Positions 52,320 to 60,370 of a stretch of 64,000 nucleotides of DNA are shown in pieces. This stretch comes from Ignavibacteriales bacterium (GTDB taxonomy: Bacteria; Bacteroidota; Ignavibacteria; UBA10030). The stretch is taken from the NCBI GenBank assembly GCA_016192345.1, contig JACPUH010000037.1, positions 16,992 through 80,991 of the forward strand, written 5' to 3'. The notes under the pieces were generated by a model. The model made no database searches and was not told where the DNA came from. It saw nothing but the letters and a program-made list of their open reading frames with translations. Numbering within the stretch: the stretch's first letter is position 1; each line of letters begins with the position of its first letter. The translations under genes and the position numbers were made by a program.

Positions 52320-53207
52320 CTACTTGGTGTCGAGGATCAACGGCAGGCCATCTTTCCCGGCGCCGATAACGACAATTTTGGCATTCGGAGAACTGGCAAG
52401 CTTCTCCGTGGCTTCGATCCCTTTCCACCGCAAGAGTTGTTCACTGATTCCCTTGGCTACGATGTTCTGAAAGTCGGAGATGCCCTGCGCCTCGATCCGT
52501 TTCCGCTCGGCTTCCTGTTTTTCCTTCAACAGAACAAACTGCATGCGCTGGCTTTCCTGGTCGGCACGGAGTTTCTCCTCGATCGCCCTCGAGAGGTCGG
52601 GGGGGAGGCCCACGCGGCGAAGCGGTGTTGCCTCAACCGTAATTCCCCTGGGCTCGACCATCTTTTCAAGATCGTTCAAAATAGCCAGTGTGAGAAGCTC
52701 GCGTTCCGAGGTGTACAGGGCCCTCGCATCGAAGGCTGCCGTGACGCCGCGTGCGACGGATCGGAAGTTGGGCTCAAGAATAATTTGAACGTAATTCTCC
52801 CCGATGGTTTTATACGTTTCTGCAGCCTTATCGGGATTCAAATGAAAGAGTGCGCTTAGCTCGAGCTGCACGGTCAATCCCTCCTTCGACGGAACATCCA
52901 TGACCTCCTTGATCTCTTGCGTTTTCACGGAAAACTTGATCACGCGCGCGAGCGGATTGACAAGGTTGATGCCGGCTTTGAGGGTATTGTCCGAAACCGT
53001 TCCGAAGAAATCCACGACACCGACATTTCCCGCCGGAACGACCGTGAAGATCTGGGATAGCGCGATGAGCAGGAACACGCCAGCCAGCATCCCGGCGAAT
53101 GTGGACGACGAACGGCCGAGCGGCGTGCCGAAGTTCGCGCGTTTGCGCGCGGTGTTCCAAACAACGATCGCGCCGATGGCGATAAACAGAGCAAGTAGAA
53201 ATACCAT
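52320..53207 (-). CDS. Prohibitin-like SPFH/band 7 family membrane protein
   Basis: 295 residues. An N-terminal membrane segment (2-18) and a second hydrophobic stretch (35-55), then the SPFH domain from about 57 (VVPAGNVGVVDFFGTVSDNTLKAGINLVNPL by pieces, FSVKTQEIKEVMDVPSKEGL, LELSALFHLNPDKA, NFRSVARGVTAAFDARALYT, RELLTLAILNDLEK). A coiled-coil follows (about 205-255, LSRAIEEKLRADQESQRM, LLKEKQEAERKRIEAQGI). SPFH proteins form large membrane rings that organise domains and protect or regulate FtsH-type proteases. Similar to mitochondrial prohibitins in length and layout. Confidence 0.88.
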   Translation of the reverse strand: MVFLLALFIAIGAIVVWNTARKRANFGTPLGRSSSTFAGMLAGVFLLIALSQIFTVVPAGNVGVVDFFGTVSDNTLKAGINLVNPLARVIKFSVKTQEIKEVMDVPSKEGLTVQLELSALFHLNPDKAAETYKTIGENYVQIILEPNFRSVARGVTAAFDARALYTSERELLTLAILNDLEKMVEPRGITVEATPLRRVGLPPDLSRAIEEKLRADQESQRMQFVLLKEKQEAERKRIEAQGISDFQNIVAKGISEQLLRWKGIEATEKLASSPNAKIVVIGAGKDGLPLILDTK

Positions 53208-53582
53208 AAGCTCCTCCTTTGATTGTGCAAACCCCGATGGACGGGGTCATGCGGTGATGGAAAGTCTTTGACGAGTCGGTGAAGGACAAGCACTGTCCGA
53301 TTTCTCTCCCCTTCCATTGGATCGCCCGACCGCCGGGAGAGAAGTGTGGGAACTGGGATTGCTGTTCTTCTGACTTTGAGCAATGCCGGAGACGTGGTTA
53401 ACTTACTGTTTTTTGGGTTGGGGAGCAATGAAAACAGGAGCGGTCCGGAGGGCTGGATTGAAGCGCATTCTTATCCATGGAACCGGTCAATACACATCGC
53501 GTATTTCAGAAGATCATCCCCGGGAGCGCTCCTTTGAGTCGCGGGCTAATTTTTGTATTTTGACTCCACGAAAGGAGACACC
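53208..53582. other. Intergenic region between divergent genes
   Basis: About 375 bases with no convincing gene. The only signal seen is a plus-strand promoter-like pair, TTGAGT (53534-53539) and TATTTT (53556-53561) with a 16-base spacer, about 20 bases before the monophosphatase start. Confidence 0.45.
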
Positions 53583-54359
53583 ATGATCAAGACAGCGATT
53601 GAAGCTGCCGTGGAGGCGGGGCGGTTCCAGAAAATGAGCGTCGGGAAGTTCAAGCATGTTGAACAAAAACAAGGACAGGAAACCAACCTTGTGACGGAGA
53701 TCGATAGGAAATCGGAAGAGATCATCATCACGAAAATCAAACGACGCTACCCTCATCACGATTTTCTCGCGGAGGAGTCGGGGAGCCACGAAGTGTCATC
53801 GGAGTATCGTTGGATCATCGACCCGCTGGATGGGACGCTGAACTTCACGCACGGCTTTCCGGTCTTCTGTGTTTCCCTCGCCTTGGAGGTCAAAGGGGAG
53901 ATCGTGCTCGGCGTTGTGTACGATCCGAACGGGGATGAACTCTATCGTGCAGAGAAAGGAAGGGGTGCACTTCTCAACAACAAGCCGATCCATGTCTCAA
54001 CCACGCGAAAGCTCATCGAGAGCATGCTGGTGACCGGGTTTCCGTACAGCATCAAGAGTAATCCGGACAACGCCGTCCAACACTTCAATAACTTCCTCAT
54101 GGAAGCGCAGGCCATCCGGCGCCTGGGATCCGCCGCGCTCGATTTGTGTTATGTTGCCGCAGGCAGGTTTGACGGGTTCTGGGAGGTTGCTCTCCACCCA
54201 TGGGATATGGCGGGAGGGGTTTTGATCCTTGAAGAAGCGGGGGGAAAGTACACTGATTTCCGCGGATTCCCCACAACGATCTACCACAAACAATTGCTGG
54301 TGAGCAACGGCGTGATACACGATCAGATGGTCGATGTGTTAAAAAGGGGGCAGGCGTAG
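53583..54359 (+). CDS. Inositol-1-monophosphatase family protein (SuhB-like)
   Basis: 258 residues from the ATG at 53583, preceded by AAAGGAGA. Contains the three metal-site motifs of Mg-dependent, Li-sensitive phosphatases: AEESG (about 64-68), WIIDPLDGTLNF (about 78-89, the WxxDPLDGTxNF box) and WDMAGGVLILEEAGG (about 206-220). Length and spacing are standard. It would hydrolyse inositol or related sugar monophosphates; in bacteria such proteins also act in 3'-phosphoadenosine phosphate or fructose bisphosphate turnover or, as SuhB, in rRNA antitermination. It stands alone on the plus strand. Confidence 0.93.
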   Translation: MIKTAIEAAVEAGRFQKMSVGKFKHVEQKQGQETNLVTEIDRKSEEIIITKIKRRYPHHDFLAEESGSHEVSSEYRWIIDPLDGTLNFTHGFPVFCVSLALEVKGEIVLGVVYDPNGDELYRAEKGRGALLNNKPIHVSTTRKLIESMLVTGFPYSIKSNPDNAVQHFNNFLMEAQAIRRLGSAALDLCYVAAGRFDGFWEVALHPWDMAGGVLILEEAGGKYTDFRGFPTTIYHKQLLVSNGVIHDQMVDVLKRGQA

Positions 54360-54385
54360 CTGGTTGTCAAAAAACCTTTTCTCTT

Positions 54386-54485
54386 TGCCACAAAGAACAC
54401 AAGGAACGCACAGAGAAGGTTTTTGAAAGAACAAGGTGAAGGATTTCTTCAAAATAATTTTGCGCTCTCTGTGTTCTTTGCGGCA
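54386..54485. repeat. Imperfect inverted repeat of the GCCACAAAGAACAC family
   Basis: TGCCACAAAGAACAC at 54386-54400 is opposed by GTGTTCTTTGCGGCA at 54471-54485 (14 of 15 paired). Within it, AAAACCTTTTCTCT and AGAGAAGGTTTTT form a second opposed pair. The gap 54,360-54,565 holds no gene. It belongs to the same broad repeat type as 31600-31655. Confidence 0.65.
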
Positions 54486-54565
54486 TTTTCCATCAAAAGG
54501 CCATAAGAGAACACGGCGGAGCCTTTGCCACCTCCCGTGCGGTAGAGGTTGAAGGGCTCCTCCCG

Positions 54566-55015
54566 TTAGATTTTCTGCACCAAGTCGAGTGCGATCATCA
54601 CCATGATCACGGCCATGCCCAACAGAAAGGCGGAAACCACGGCGGCATACTGAACGGCGCGTTTCGTTTCGAGCGAATCCAGTTCCCGCGTCGGAAGGGT
54701 CTTCACTTTGATATCGCCGGTCACATTCACCTGGCAGGCAAGTCTGAGGTTGGGGGTGACCCTCCGTTTGATCAGGTACCGTCCTGCGATCAGCAATTCC
54801 TCCTCCTCCGTGCGGGCATTGACCCCCTTTCCTTCAATCTCCACCACATCTCCCGCGCATGGGAATTTGAGAGGGCCCAACTCGATATGGGCATGCAGGA
54901 CTCGCCACAGGGGGGCGTACAAATGAATGCCGCTCCTGAGAGCGGCCTGGCGAAGATTGGATCCGGGTAACAGATCGAGCGAAACGAATTCTTTCTCAAA
55001 GGAAACTGCGGACAT
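54566..55015 (-). CDS. Ferredoxin-fold protein with degenerate 2Fe-2S site and C-terminal membrane anchor
   Basis: 149 residues. The pattern LLPGSNLRQAALRSGIHLYAPLW (16-38) and E-EEELLIAGRYLI...LRLACQVNVTGDIKV (72-105) is that of plant-type 2Fe-2S ferredoxins. However, the loop that should carry three cysteines reads LHAHIELGPLKFPCAGD with one Cys (about 53). Together with Cys in RLACQ (about 94) only two of four ligands remain, so a normal cluster is unlikely. A helix at about 122-144 (VVSAFLLGMAVIMVMIAL) anchors the protein. It follows the CBS gene by 35 bp. An adaptor or structural role is possible. Confidence 0.65.
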   Translation of the reverse strand: MSAVSFEKEFVSLDLLPGSNLRQAALRSGIHLYAPLWRVLHAHIELGPLKFPCAGDVVEIEGKGVNARTEEEELLIAGRYLIKRRVTPNLRLACQVNVTGDIKVKTLPTRELDSLETKRAVQYAAVVSAFLLGMAVIMVMIALDLVQKI

Positions 55016-55050
55016 TCCGGTATGTGCTCCCTCGTTGTACGATTCAGTGG

Positions 55051-55515
55051 TTACGGGTTCTCGCCATACCGCTTGGTGGTCCCGGGCGGTACGGTATAGA
55101 TGTAGCTGTGCAGGTAATCGATGTTTTGTTCCTTCACATCCAGGTCCATCAAGAGAAGGTCACGGAGCGATACCATCCCGATCAGCCGGTCTCCCGCGAC
55201 GACCGGAAGATGTCGGCAATGGACCTTCTGCATTTTCTTCAGGCACGATTCGTACCCTTCCTCCGCCTCCGCCACCACGATCTTCGTGGTCATCACATCG
55301 TTCACCGGCGTCGCAGCGGGATCCAGTCCTTGTGCGATCACACGGGTGATGACATCCCGTTCGGAGAAGATCCCCACCAGCTTGCTCTCCTCGTTCACCA
55401 CGGGCAATGCACCGACCTTCTTTTCAGCCATAAACCTTGCCGCTTCCGTCACGGTCTTCTGGGGCGTGAGGGAAAACAACGGCCGATCATGGACAAGTTC
55501 GCTCATCGGTTTCAT
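55051..55515 (-). CDS. Tandem CBS-domain protein
   Basis: 154 residues from the ATG at 55515, supported by AGGAGG four bases upstream; the open frame to 55632 overlaps the phosphorylase stop and is not credible. Two CBS motifs make one Bateman module: residues about 4-65 (LFSLTPQKTVTEAARFMAEK, VGALPVVNEESKLVGIFSERDVI) and 72-130 (DVMTTKIVVAEAEEGYESCL, HLPVVAGDRLIGMVSLRDLL). Such modules bind adenine nucleotides or S-adenosylmethionine and sense energy state. No catalytic domain is attached. Lies 113 bp after the nucleoside phosphorylase. Confidence 0.9.
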   Translation of the reverse strand: MKPMSELVHDRPLFSLTPQKTVTEAARFMAEKKVGALPVVNEESKLVGIFSERDVITRVIAQGLDPAATPVNDVMTTKIVVAEAEEGYESCLKKMQKVHCRHLPVVAGDRLIGMVSLRDLLLMDLDVKEQNIDYLHSYIYTVPPGTTKRYGENP

Positions 55516-55628
55516 ACGTCCTCCTGCATGGTGTGGATGGATGTTGAAGAACCGCGCGGAACTGTTGAATCGTGGGGGAGCAAAATAAGAAGTTTTCGGA
55601 AGGGACGCAACAACGACCTTCTGGACTA

Positions 55629-57005
55629 TCAAGGCCAGTCGTGGACCCCCTCCTTGTCGATCATGGTCCGAATCAGCGGAGGTCTTGTCGGTTCCGTTGC
55701 TGTGACCAGAAAGGCGTTTGTGATGCGCTCGCGGGCAGCCGGGATCACTTCTTCACGGTCCGTATGAAAGAGCGCCACAACCTCGCGGTCTTCCACTCGT
55801 TCCCCCACACGCTTCTTCAGGATGATGCCGGCTTTGTGATCGATGAGGTCTTCTGCGCGCTGACGTCCCGCCCCGAGAAGGATGGAGGTCATGCCGAGCT
55901 CGAGTGGATCGATTCCTGCGACGAACCCACCTTCCCGGACGCGAATTTCAATGATATGGCGGGGAAGAAGATATTGGTCCAGGTTCTCGATCGCCGACAC
56001 GTCCCCTCCCTGGATCGCGACCAGTTCAAGGAATTTCCTGTAGGCAGATCCATCCTTGACGGATTGCTTCGAGAGGGCGATTCCTTCTTCGTATCGTTTG
56101 ACTCGTTTGCCGAGGAGGAGCATATGGGCGGCGAGGAGGTGAGTCAACTCCATCAGATCGGAGGATGCGTCGCCGATCCCGCGGGTGCCCCTCAGGCACT
56201 CGACCGATTCAACCATCTCCAGCCAGTTGCCGATCGTCATCCCAAGCGGCTGATTCATGTCGGTGATGAATGCCATGGTCTCCAGCCCAAAGTGGTTTCC
56301 GATTCGGACCATCATCTCGGCGAGGCGGGTCGAATCTTCGGGAGTTTGCATAAAGGCGCCGCGACCGGTCTTGACATCCAGAACCAACCCGTTAATTCCC
56401 GTCGCGAGCTTCTTGCTCATGATGCTGCTGGCAATGAGAGGAATACTTTCGATGGTTCCCGTTACATCGCGCAAGGCATAAATTTTCTTATCGGCCGGAG
56501 CGATCTCGCTGGTTTGGCCGATCATGACAACCCCGATTTCCCCGATGATCCTGCGATATTCCGCAATCGAGAGATTGGTCCTGAATCCGGGGATGGAGTC
56601 CAGTTTATCGAGGGTTCCCCCGGTGTGGCCGAGACCGCGACCGGAGATCATCGGGACGGGGACACCGCATGCGGCAACGATGGGGGCAACGAGGAGAGAG
56701 ATCTTGTCTCCGACTCCACCCGTGGAGTGTTTGTCCACCTTGACTCCGGGGACATCGGAAAGATCGACCGTTTCACCGGAGTGCAGCATGACTTCGGTGA
56801 AGACGAACGTTTCCTCTTCACTCATGCCCCGGAAATAACATGCCATCAGGAAGGAGGAAATCTGGTAGTCGGGGACACGGCCTTTCACATAGCCGGAGAG
56901 GAGAAAACGAAATTCCTCTTCGGTCAACGACTTGCCTTCGCGTTTCTTTCGAATGAGTTCGACGACGTTCAAGGGGTCCTCACCATCGATTGGTTCATGG
57001 AACAT
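55629..57005 (-). CDS. deoA: Pyrimidine-nucleoside (thymidine) phosphorylase
   Basis: Up to 458 residues. The family signature SGRGLGHTGGTLDKLD (121-136) is intact, with VDKHSTGGVGDK (90-101) for phosphate binding and a C-terminal domain ending in V-L-T-P region motifs. IPDYQ-like VPDYQIS points to the broader pyrimidine-nucleoside type. It splits thymidine, deoxyuridine or uridine into base and pentose 1-phosphate for salvage. Homologues begin at the equivalent of NVVELIRKKREGKSL; a TTG at 56972 with GGTGAGG just upstream would give that start, while the ATG at 57005 adds 11 residues. It follows the zinc-ribbon gene. Confidence 0.93.
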   Translation of the reverse strand: MFHEPIDGEDPLNVVELIRKKREGKSLTEEEFRFLLSGYVKGRVPDYQISSFLMACYFRGMSEEETFVFTEVMLHSGETVDLSDVPGVKVDKHSTGGVGDKISLLVAPIVAACGVPVPMISGRGLGHTGGTLDKLDSIPGFRTNLSIAEYRRIIGEIGVVMIGQTSEIAPADKKIYALRDVTGTIESIPLIASSIMSKKLATGINGLVLDVKTGRGAFMQTPEDSTRLAEMMVRIGNHFGLETMAFITDMNQPLGMTIGNWLEMVESVECLRGTRGIGDASSDLMELTHLLAAHMLLLGKRVKRYEEGIALSKQSVKDGSAYRKFLELVAIQGGDVSAIENLDQYLLPRHIIEIRVREGGFVAGIDPLELGMTSILLGAGRQRAEDLIDHKAGIILKKRVGERVEDREVVALFHTDREEVIPAARERITNAFLVTATEPTRPPLIRTMIDKEGVHDWP

Positions 57006-57066
57006 GCTCCATGCGTGCCTGCGATGTGACCATGGAGGTCTCCCTTTGCATGTTCCCGTTCAGTGA

Positions 57067-57255
57067 TCATACTTCCACTTTTACGGTAAACTCTCTCCCG
57101 CACGTATTGCACTTGCATTCGATGGTGACCCAGTTGTTCCGTTCGTAGTAACTCAGCTCCGCAAGCTCCCCGTCGCACGCGCGGACGAGACACCGCTTCA
57201 GGTCGAGCCGATACGCGCGGTCCTTCGGATACTCATCCTCATGCTCCTCGCTCAT
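57067..57255 (-). CDS. Small zinc-ribbon-like protein
   Basis: 62 residues. An acidic N-terminus (SEEHEDEYPKD) precedes Cys at 22 and 27 and the pair motif CKCNTCG (48-54), which could form a four-cysteine zinc site. WVTIECKCNTCGREFTVKVEV resembles the beta strands of a ribbon. It sits 15 bp after the NUDIX stop and 61 bp before the phosphorylase. No specific family recognised; role unknown. Confidence 0.65.
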   Translation of the reverse strand: MSEEHEDEYPKDRAYRLDLKRCLVRACDGELAELSYYERNNWVTIECKCNTCGREFTVKVEV

Positions 57256-57270
57256 GGCCGATGTTCAAGG

Positions 57271-57858
57271 TTATGGTTGCACATGCGGGTCCATTCCGGA
57301 CGATCGTTTTGTTTCGAGCTTCATCAGAACTTTTTCTGCCAGAAGAATTCCGCAGATGGTCTTTGCGTCCACGATCTCTCCCGCCCCGATCATCCTGAGC
57401 GCCTCCCGGAATGGGGTTCGGTGAAGCGTCAAGCCAATTTCCCCTTCTTCCAATTTTTGTCCGGTGGGTGATTTTTTGAGATCGCTCGCAAGGAAGAGAT
57501 GCAATCGTTCGTTGCAGAAACCGGGTGTTGTGTAGATGGTTGTCAGTTCCTTCATCGAACCGGCAAGGTACCCGGTTTCCTCTTCCAACTCCCGCGCGGC
57601 ACACCGGCGCGGGTCCTCGCCGGGATCGAGCTTGCCGGCGGGGAGCTCAAACAACCGTTGCTTGACCGGGTAGCGGAAGTGGTGGATCAACAGCAGATCG
57701 CCGTTCTCAAACATCGGGACCGCAACAGCGCCGCCGGGATGATCGGCGATCTCCCGAACGCCGCGGTTGCCGGAAGGATATTCGATGGTATCGACAACAA
57801 GGTTGAACACATTCCCGCTGTATCGCTTCTCACTAGTGAGGGTCTTTAGGTCAGCCAT
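57271..57858 (-). CDS. NUDIX hydrolase, ADP-ribose pyrophosphatase type
   Basis: 195 residues. NUDIX box GKLDPGEDPRRCAARELEEETG (about 74-95, quoted in parts: GKLDPGE...RELEEETG) matches G-x5-E-x7-RE-U-x-EE-x-G. The N-terminus (EKRYSGNVFNLVVDTIEYPSG) and FELPAGKLDPGE, plus a downstream TTPGFCNERLHLF (Pro about 15 residues after the box), are typical of ADP-ribose/GDP-mannose pyrophosphatases (NudF-like). It would hydrolyse ADP-ribose to AMP and ribose 5-phosphate. It follows the MscS gene by 18 bp in the pyrE operon. Confidence 0.92.
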   Translation of the reverse strand: MADLKTLTSEKRYSGNVFNLVVDTIEYPSGNRGVREIADHPGGAVAVPMFENGDLLLIHHFRYPVKQRLFELPAGKLDPGEDPRRCAARELEEETGYLAGSMKELTTIYTTPGFCNERLHLFLASDLKKSPTGQKLEEGEIGLTLHRTPFREALRMIGAGEIVDAKTICGILLAEKVLMKLETKRSSGMDPHVQP

Positions 57859-57876
57859 GGGGAGTTTCGATGAGCT

Positions 57877-58977
57877 TCACGGCTTCGAGGAAGGATTGAC
57901 AAGATGGACGGTCCGTTGCGGGAAGGGGATTTCAATTCCCTCCTCGTTGAAGGATTTGTAAATTTGCTCCCGGAGGGAGGTTTCGATCAAAAACTTTTTC
58001 CGGTAGTCTATCGTGCGGGCGATCAGGCGAAGGTTCACCGACGAATCGGCCAGGGCAACGGTAAATGTCTCGGGGATCGGATCGGCAAGCAGATCCGGAT
58101 GTTGCTTGGCGAGGTCCGTTATGATCTTCTTGGCGTCATCCAGGTTCGTTCCGTAGGCGACCCCCACATCGACCATGACACGTATCGCCTGTTGCGGGTA
58201 GGAATAGTTGACGATACGGCCTTTCACGAGCTCCGCGTTCGGCAGGATGATCAGGTTATTGTCAAAATCCTGGATTTTGGTGCTCCGGACGCCGATTTCA
58301 TAGACATCCCCCATGTCGCCGGAGGGGAGTTGGATGCGATCCCCCACCCTGAAGGGCCGATCCAGCATGATCACAAACCCTCCGATCATATTCGCCAGCG
58401 TATCCTGAGCGGCGAGGGCTATGGCAAGGGATCCCACACCGAGGGAAACAACAAGGCTGCTGACGTCCTGTCCGAAATGGTCGAGGGTGATGATGATGGC
58501 AATGAGGACAAGAACAATGTTGATGACCCTGTTGATCAGGGGGAGGAGGGCGTCGTTGAATCCCGACGAGGTCCGCCGGGCATGCATCTCCATGGTGTGC
58601 TTGACGGCCGTATCGGAGATCCGTATGAGCACGGCCGTGATGACGATGGCGTAACTCACAAAGATGATCCCCTCGGCAAAGCCGAGGAACTGGAGCGCCA
58701 TCAGATCACCGGCCGGTATTGCTTTCGCGACCTCCTCGGTGGCGAGGTAGGCCCCCGCAACGACGGCGACCCACTTGATCCTGTCGACAACGATGTTCAG
58801 GAGGAGATCGTCCAGATCGGTCGTGGTGCGTGCGATGAGCTTACGGCCGATCCCGTTCAGGAATCGCTTGACGATCCACCCGACGATCATGGTCGCCAGG
58901 AGCAGGAGAGCGGCGACGACGAGATGAAACAGGAGGTCGCTTCCCAGAAAGGAGCGGAGTTGCTCCAAGAGAGTCAT
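57877..58977 (-). CDS. Small-conductance mechanosensitive channel (MscS family)
   Basis: 366 residues from the ATG at 58977; the frame extends to 59052 but that overlaps pyrE. Four or five membrane segments; the pore helix with the Ala/Gly pattern is VSSLVVSLGVGSLAIALAAQ (in parts, about 165-185), followed by LANMIGGFVIMLDRPFRVGDRI and a cytoplasmic beta domain (GDVYEIGVRSTKIQDFDNNLIILPNAEL, split). It releases solutes on osmotic downshock. Size is somewhat larger than E. coli MscS owing to an extra N-terminal helix pair. Lies 14 bp after pyrE. Confidence 0.93.
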   Translation of the reverse strand: MTLLEQLRSFLGSDLLFHLVVAALLLLATMIVGWIVKRFLNGIGRKLIARTTTDLDDLLLNIVVDRIKWVAVVAGAYLATEEVAKAIPAGDLMALQFLGFAEGIIFVSYAIVITAVLIRISDTAVKHTMEMHARRTSSGFNDALLPLINRVINIVLVLIAIIITLDHFGQDVSSLVVSLGVGSLAIALAAQDTLANMIGGFVIMLDRPFRVGDRIQLPSGDMGDVYEIGVRSTKIQDFDNNLIILPNAELVKGRIVNYSYPQQAIRVMVDVGVAYGTNLDDAKKIITDLAKQHPDLLADPIPETFTVALADSSVNLRLIARTIDYRKKFLIETSLREQIYKSFNEEGIEIPFPQRTVHLVNPSSKP

Positions 58978-58991
58978 ACGATGCTGGTCCG

Positions 58992-59573
58992 TCAATAGTT
59001 CCCCCGGCTCCCCGGCTTGATGGCCTGATCGCCTGCCTTGCAGAGGGGGCATTCCTCCGGTTGGTAGGTGACCACATCCATCTGGAGCACGGAGAAGTAC
59101 TTCGAAGCAAATTTGATCTTCCCGTTGCTGCGGTCCACGATGTACCCGACCCCGGCAAGTTGCGCTCCCGCCTGCTTCACCAGGTCGACCACTTCGAAGA
59201 CGGACCCGCCGGTGGTGACGACATCCTCCACGATCAGGGCTCGTTCACCGGCGTGCAACTCGAAGCCGCGGCGGAGCTCCATGCGCCCCTCTTTCCGTTC
59301 CGTGAAGATCGTCCTTGCACCCATCATTCGTCCCACTTCCGTCCCCACCACGATCCCTCCGATCGCGGGGGAGATCACCACCTCGACTTCGGCGTACTCA
59401 AAATGTTTGGCAATTTCTCCGGCAAAGAGGTGGAGGTATTTCGGATATTGCAGTACCCGCGCACACTGAAAATATTGTGGGCTGTGCAGCCCGGAGGTGA
59501 GCTGGAAATGCCCCTCCAGCAGTGCCTTGGTTTCCCGGAAAATATCGAGGATTTGGTCTTTGGGGAGCTTCAT
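58992..59573 (-). CDS. pyrE: Orotate phosphoribosyltransferase
   Basis: 193 residues. It joins orotate to PRPP in the fifth step of UMP synthesis. The PRPP-binding motif is ALIVEDVVTTGGSV (about 110-123). The hood and catalytic regions are present: LTSGLHSPQYFQCARVLQYP (in parts) and SPAIGGIVVGTEVGRMMGARTIFTERKEG. The C-terminal tail CPLCKAGDQAIKPGSRGNY carries a CxxC often seen in this pyrE subtype. A promoter lies just upstream, and six genes follow on the same strand. Confidence 0.95.
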   Translation of the reverse strand: MKLPKDQILDIFRETKALLEGHFQLTSGLHSPQYFQCARVLQYPKYLHLFAGEIAKHFEYAEVEVVISPAIGGIVVGTEVGRMMGARTIFTERKEGRMELRRGFELHAGERALIVEDVVTTGGSVFEVVDLVKQAGAQLAGVGYIVDRSNGKIKFASKYFSVLQMDVVTYQPEECPLCKAGDQAIKPGSRGNY

Positions 59574-59622
59574 GCCGATGGCCGGTGAGTAATGGTTCGG
59601 TTGCTAGATGACGAGCGGTTTC

Positions 59623-59651
59623 AAGATAGCAAGAACTCTCTTGAGCCGCAA
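59623..59651 (-). promoter_or_regulatory. Candidate promoter of the pyrE operon
   Basis: Minus-strand TTGCGG (59651-59646), 17-base spacer, TATCTT (59628-59623), about 50 bases before the pyrE ATG. Confidence 0.55.
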
Positions 59652-59730
59652 CGCTCCGGGATGATTCCAAACTCCTTGGTGTTCTTCGCGAACTTCGTGG
59701 ATCATTTGTCTCTTGAGGATCGAGTTTGCG

Positions 59731-60048
59731 TCAACCCAGGATTTCATCGAGCGCTTCCTGCATTTCCCCGCGCGCATGGGAATCCCCCTGTTGCGAAGCC
59801 TGCTCCATCCCTTGTTTGAAGATGGCGACGGCATCGTCTCTCCGGCCGGTCCGTTGATAGCAATAGCCGAGTTGCTGGTAGGCGGGAACGTAGTGAGGAT
59901 CGCGCCGGAGGACCTCCTCGAGGAGGCGAACAGCCTGCTCCGTATCGTTCATCCCCCCATACTCAAGTGCCAGTGCGTAGCGGGCGAAACTGTCGTTGGG
60001 ATCGGCTGCCAGGAGGGATTGAAGTTTGGCGATACGCTGCTCTTTCAT
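59731..60048 (-). CDS. Small TPR protein
   Basis: 105 residues covering about three tetratricopeptide repeats: SLLAADPNDSFARYALALEY, NDTEQAVRLLEEVLRRDPHY, and PAYQQLGYCYQRTGRRDDAVAIF (split). No signal peptide, so cytoplasmic. It follows the pterin dehydratase by 16 bp and forms the end of the deformylase operon. A protein-protein adaptor; partner unknown. Confidence 0.82.
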   Translation of the reverse strand: MKEQRIAKLQSLLAADPNDSFARYALALEYGGMNDTEQAVRLLEEVLRRDPHYVPAYQQLGYCYQRTGRRDDAVAIFKQGMEQASQQGDSHARGEMQEALDEILG

Positions 60049-60064
60049 AAGCTATCATAGTTTC

Positions 60065-60346
60065 TTATAAACCGTCGATGGCTTTCGCAAGCTTGAAATC
60101 GTTCTCCGTGACACCTCCGGCGCTGTGGGTGGAGAGGGTCAACACCACCCTGTTCCAGCGGATATCGATGTCGGGATGATGGTCCATTCCCTCGGCGAGC
60201 AGGGCGACGGAGTTGACGAACCCCATGGCGCGAACAAAATCTTTCAGTTCCACTTTCTTGGAAATGGCGCTCCCCTGAAAGCTCCAACCCTTCAGTTCGT
60301 GAAGCCTTGCCTGAACCTGATCTGCCGACAAGAGTGTGGGGGGCAT
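60065..60346 (-). CDS. 4a-hydroxytetrahydrobiopterin dehydratase (PCD/DCoH family)
   Basis: 93 residues, normal length. The active-site motif EGMDHHPDIDIRWNRV (52-67) contains the paired His and the following His/Trp pattern of pterin-4a-carbinolamine dehydratases, and the C-terminal THSAGGVTENDFKLAKAID (in parts) is conserved. It dehydrates 4a-hydroxy-tetrahydropterin during aromatic hydroxylation. No phenylalanine hydroxylase is nearby, so here it may support another pterin-dependent step. Lies 24 bp after the deformylase. Confidence 0.92.
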   Translation of the reverse strand: MPPTLLSADQVQARLHELKGWSFQGSAISKKVELKDFVRAMGFVNSVALLAEGMDHHPDIDIRWNRVVLTLSTHSAGGVTENDFKLAKAIDGL

Positions 60347-60370
60347 GGTAAACTCCTTTCCGTGCCGAAG

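Noticed and set aside
55572..57029. Plus-strand open frame (485 codons) opposite the nucleoside phosphorylase
   Set aside because: Antisense to a gene with intact family signatures; composition reflects the codon pattern of the real gene.
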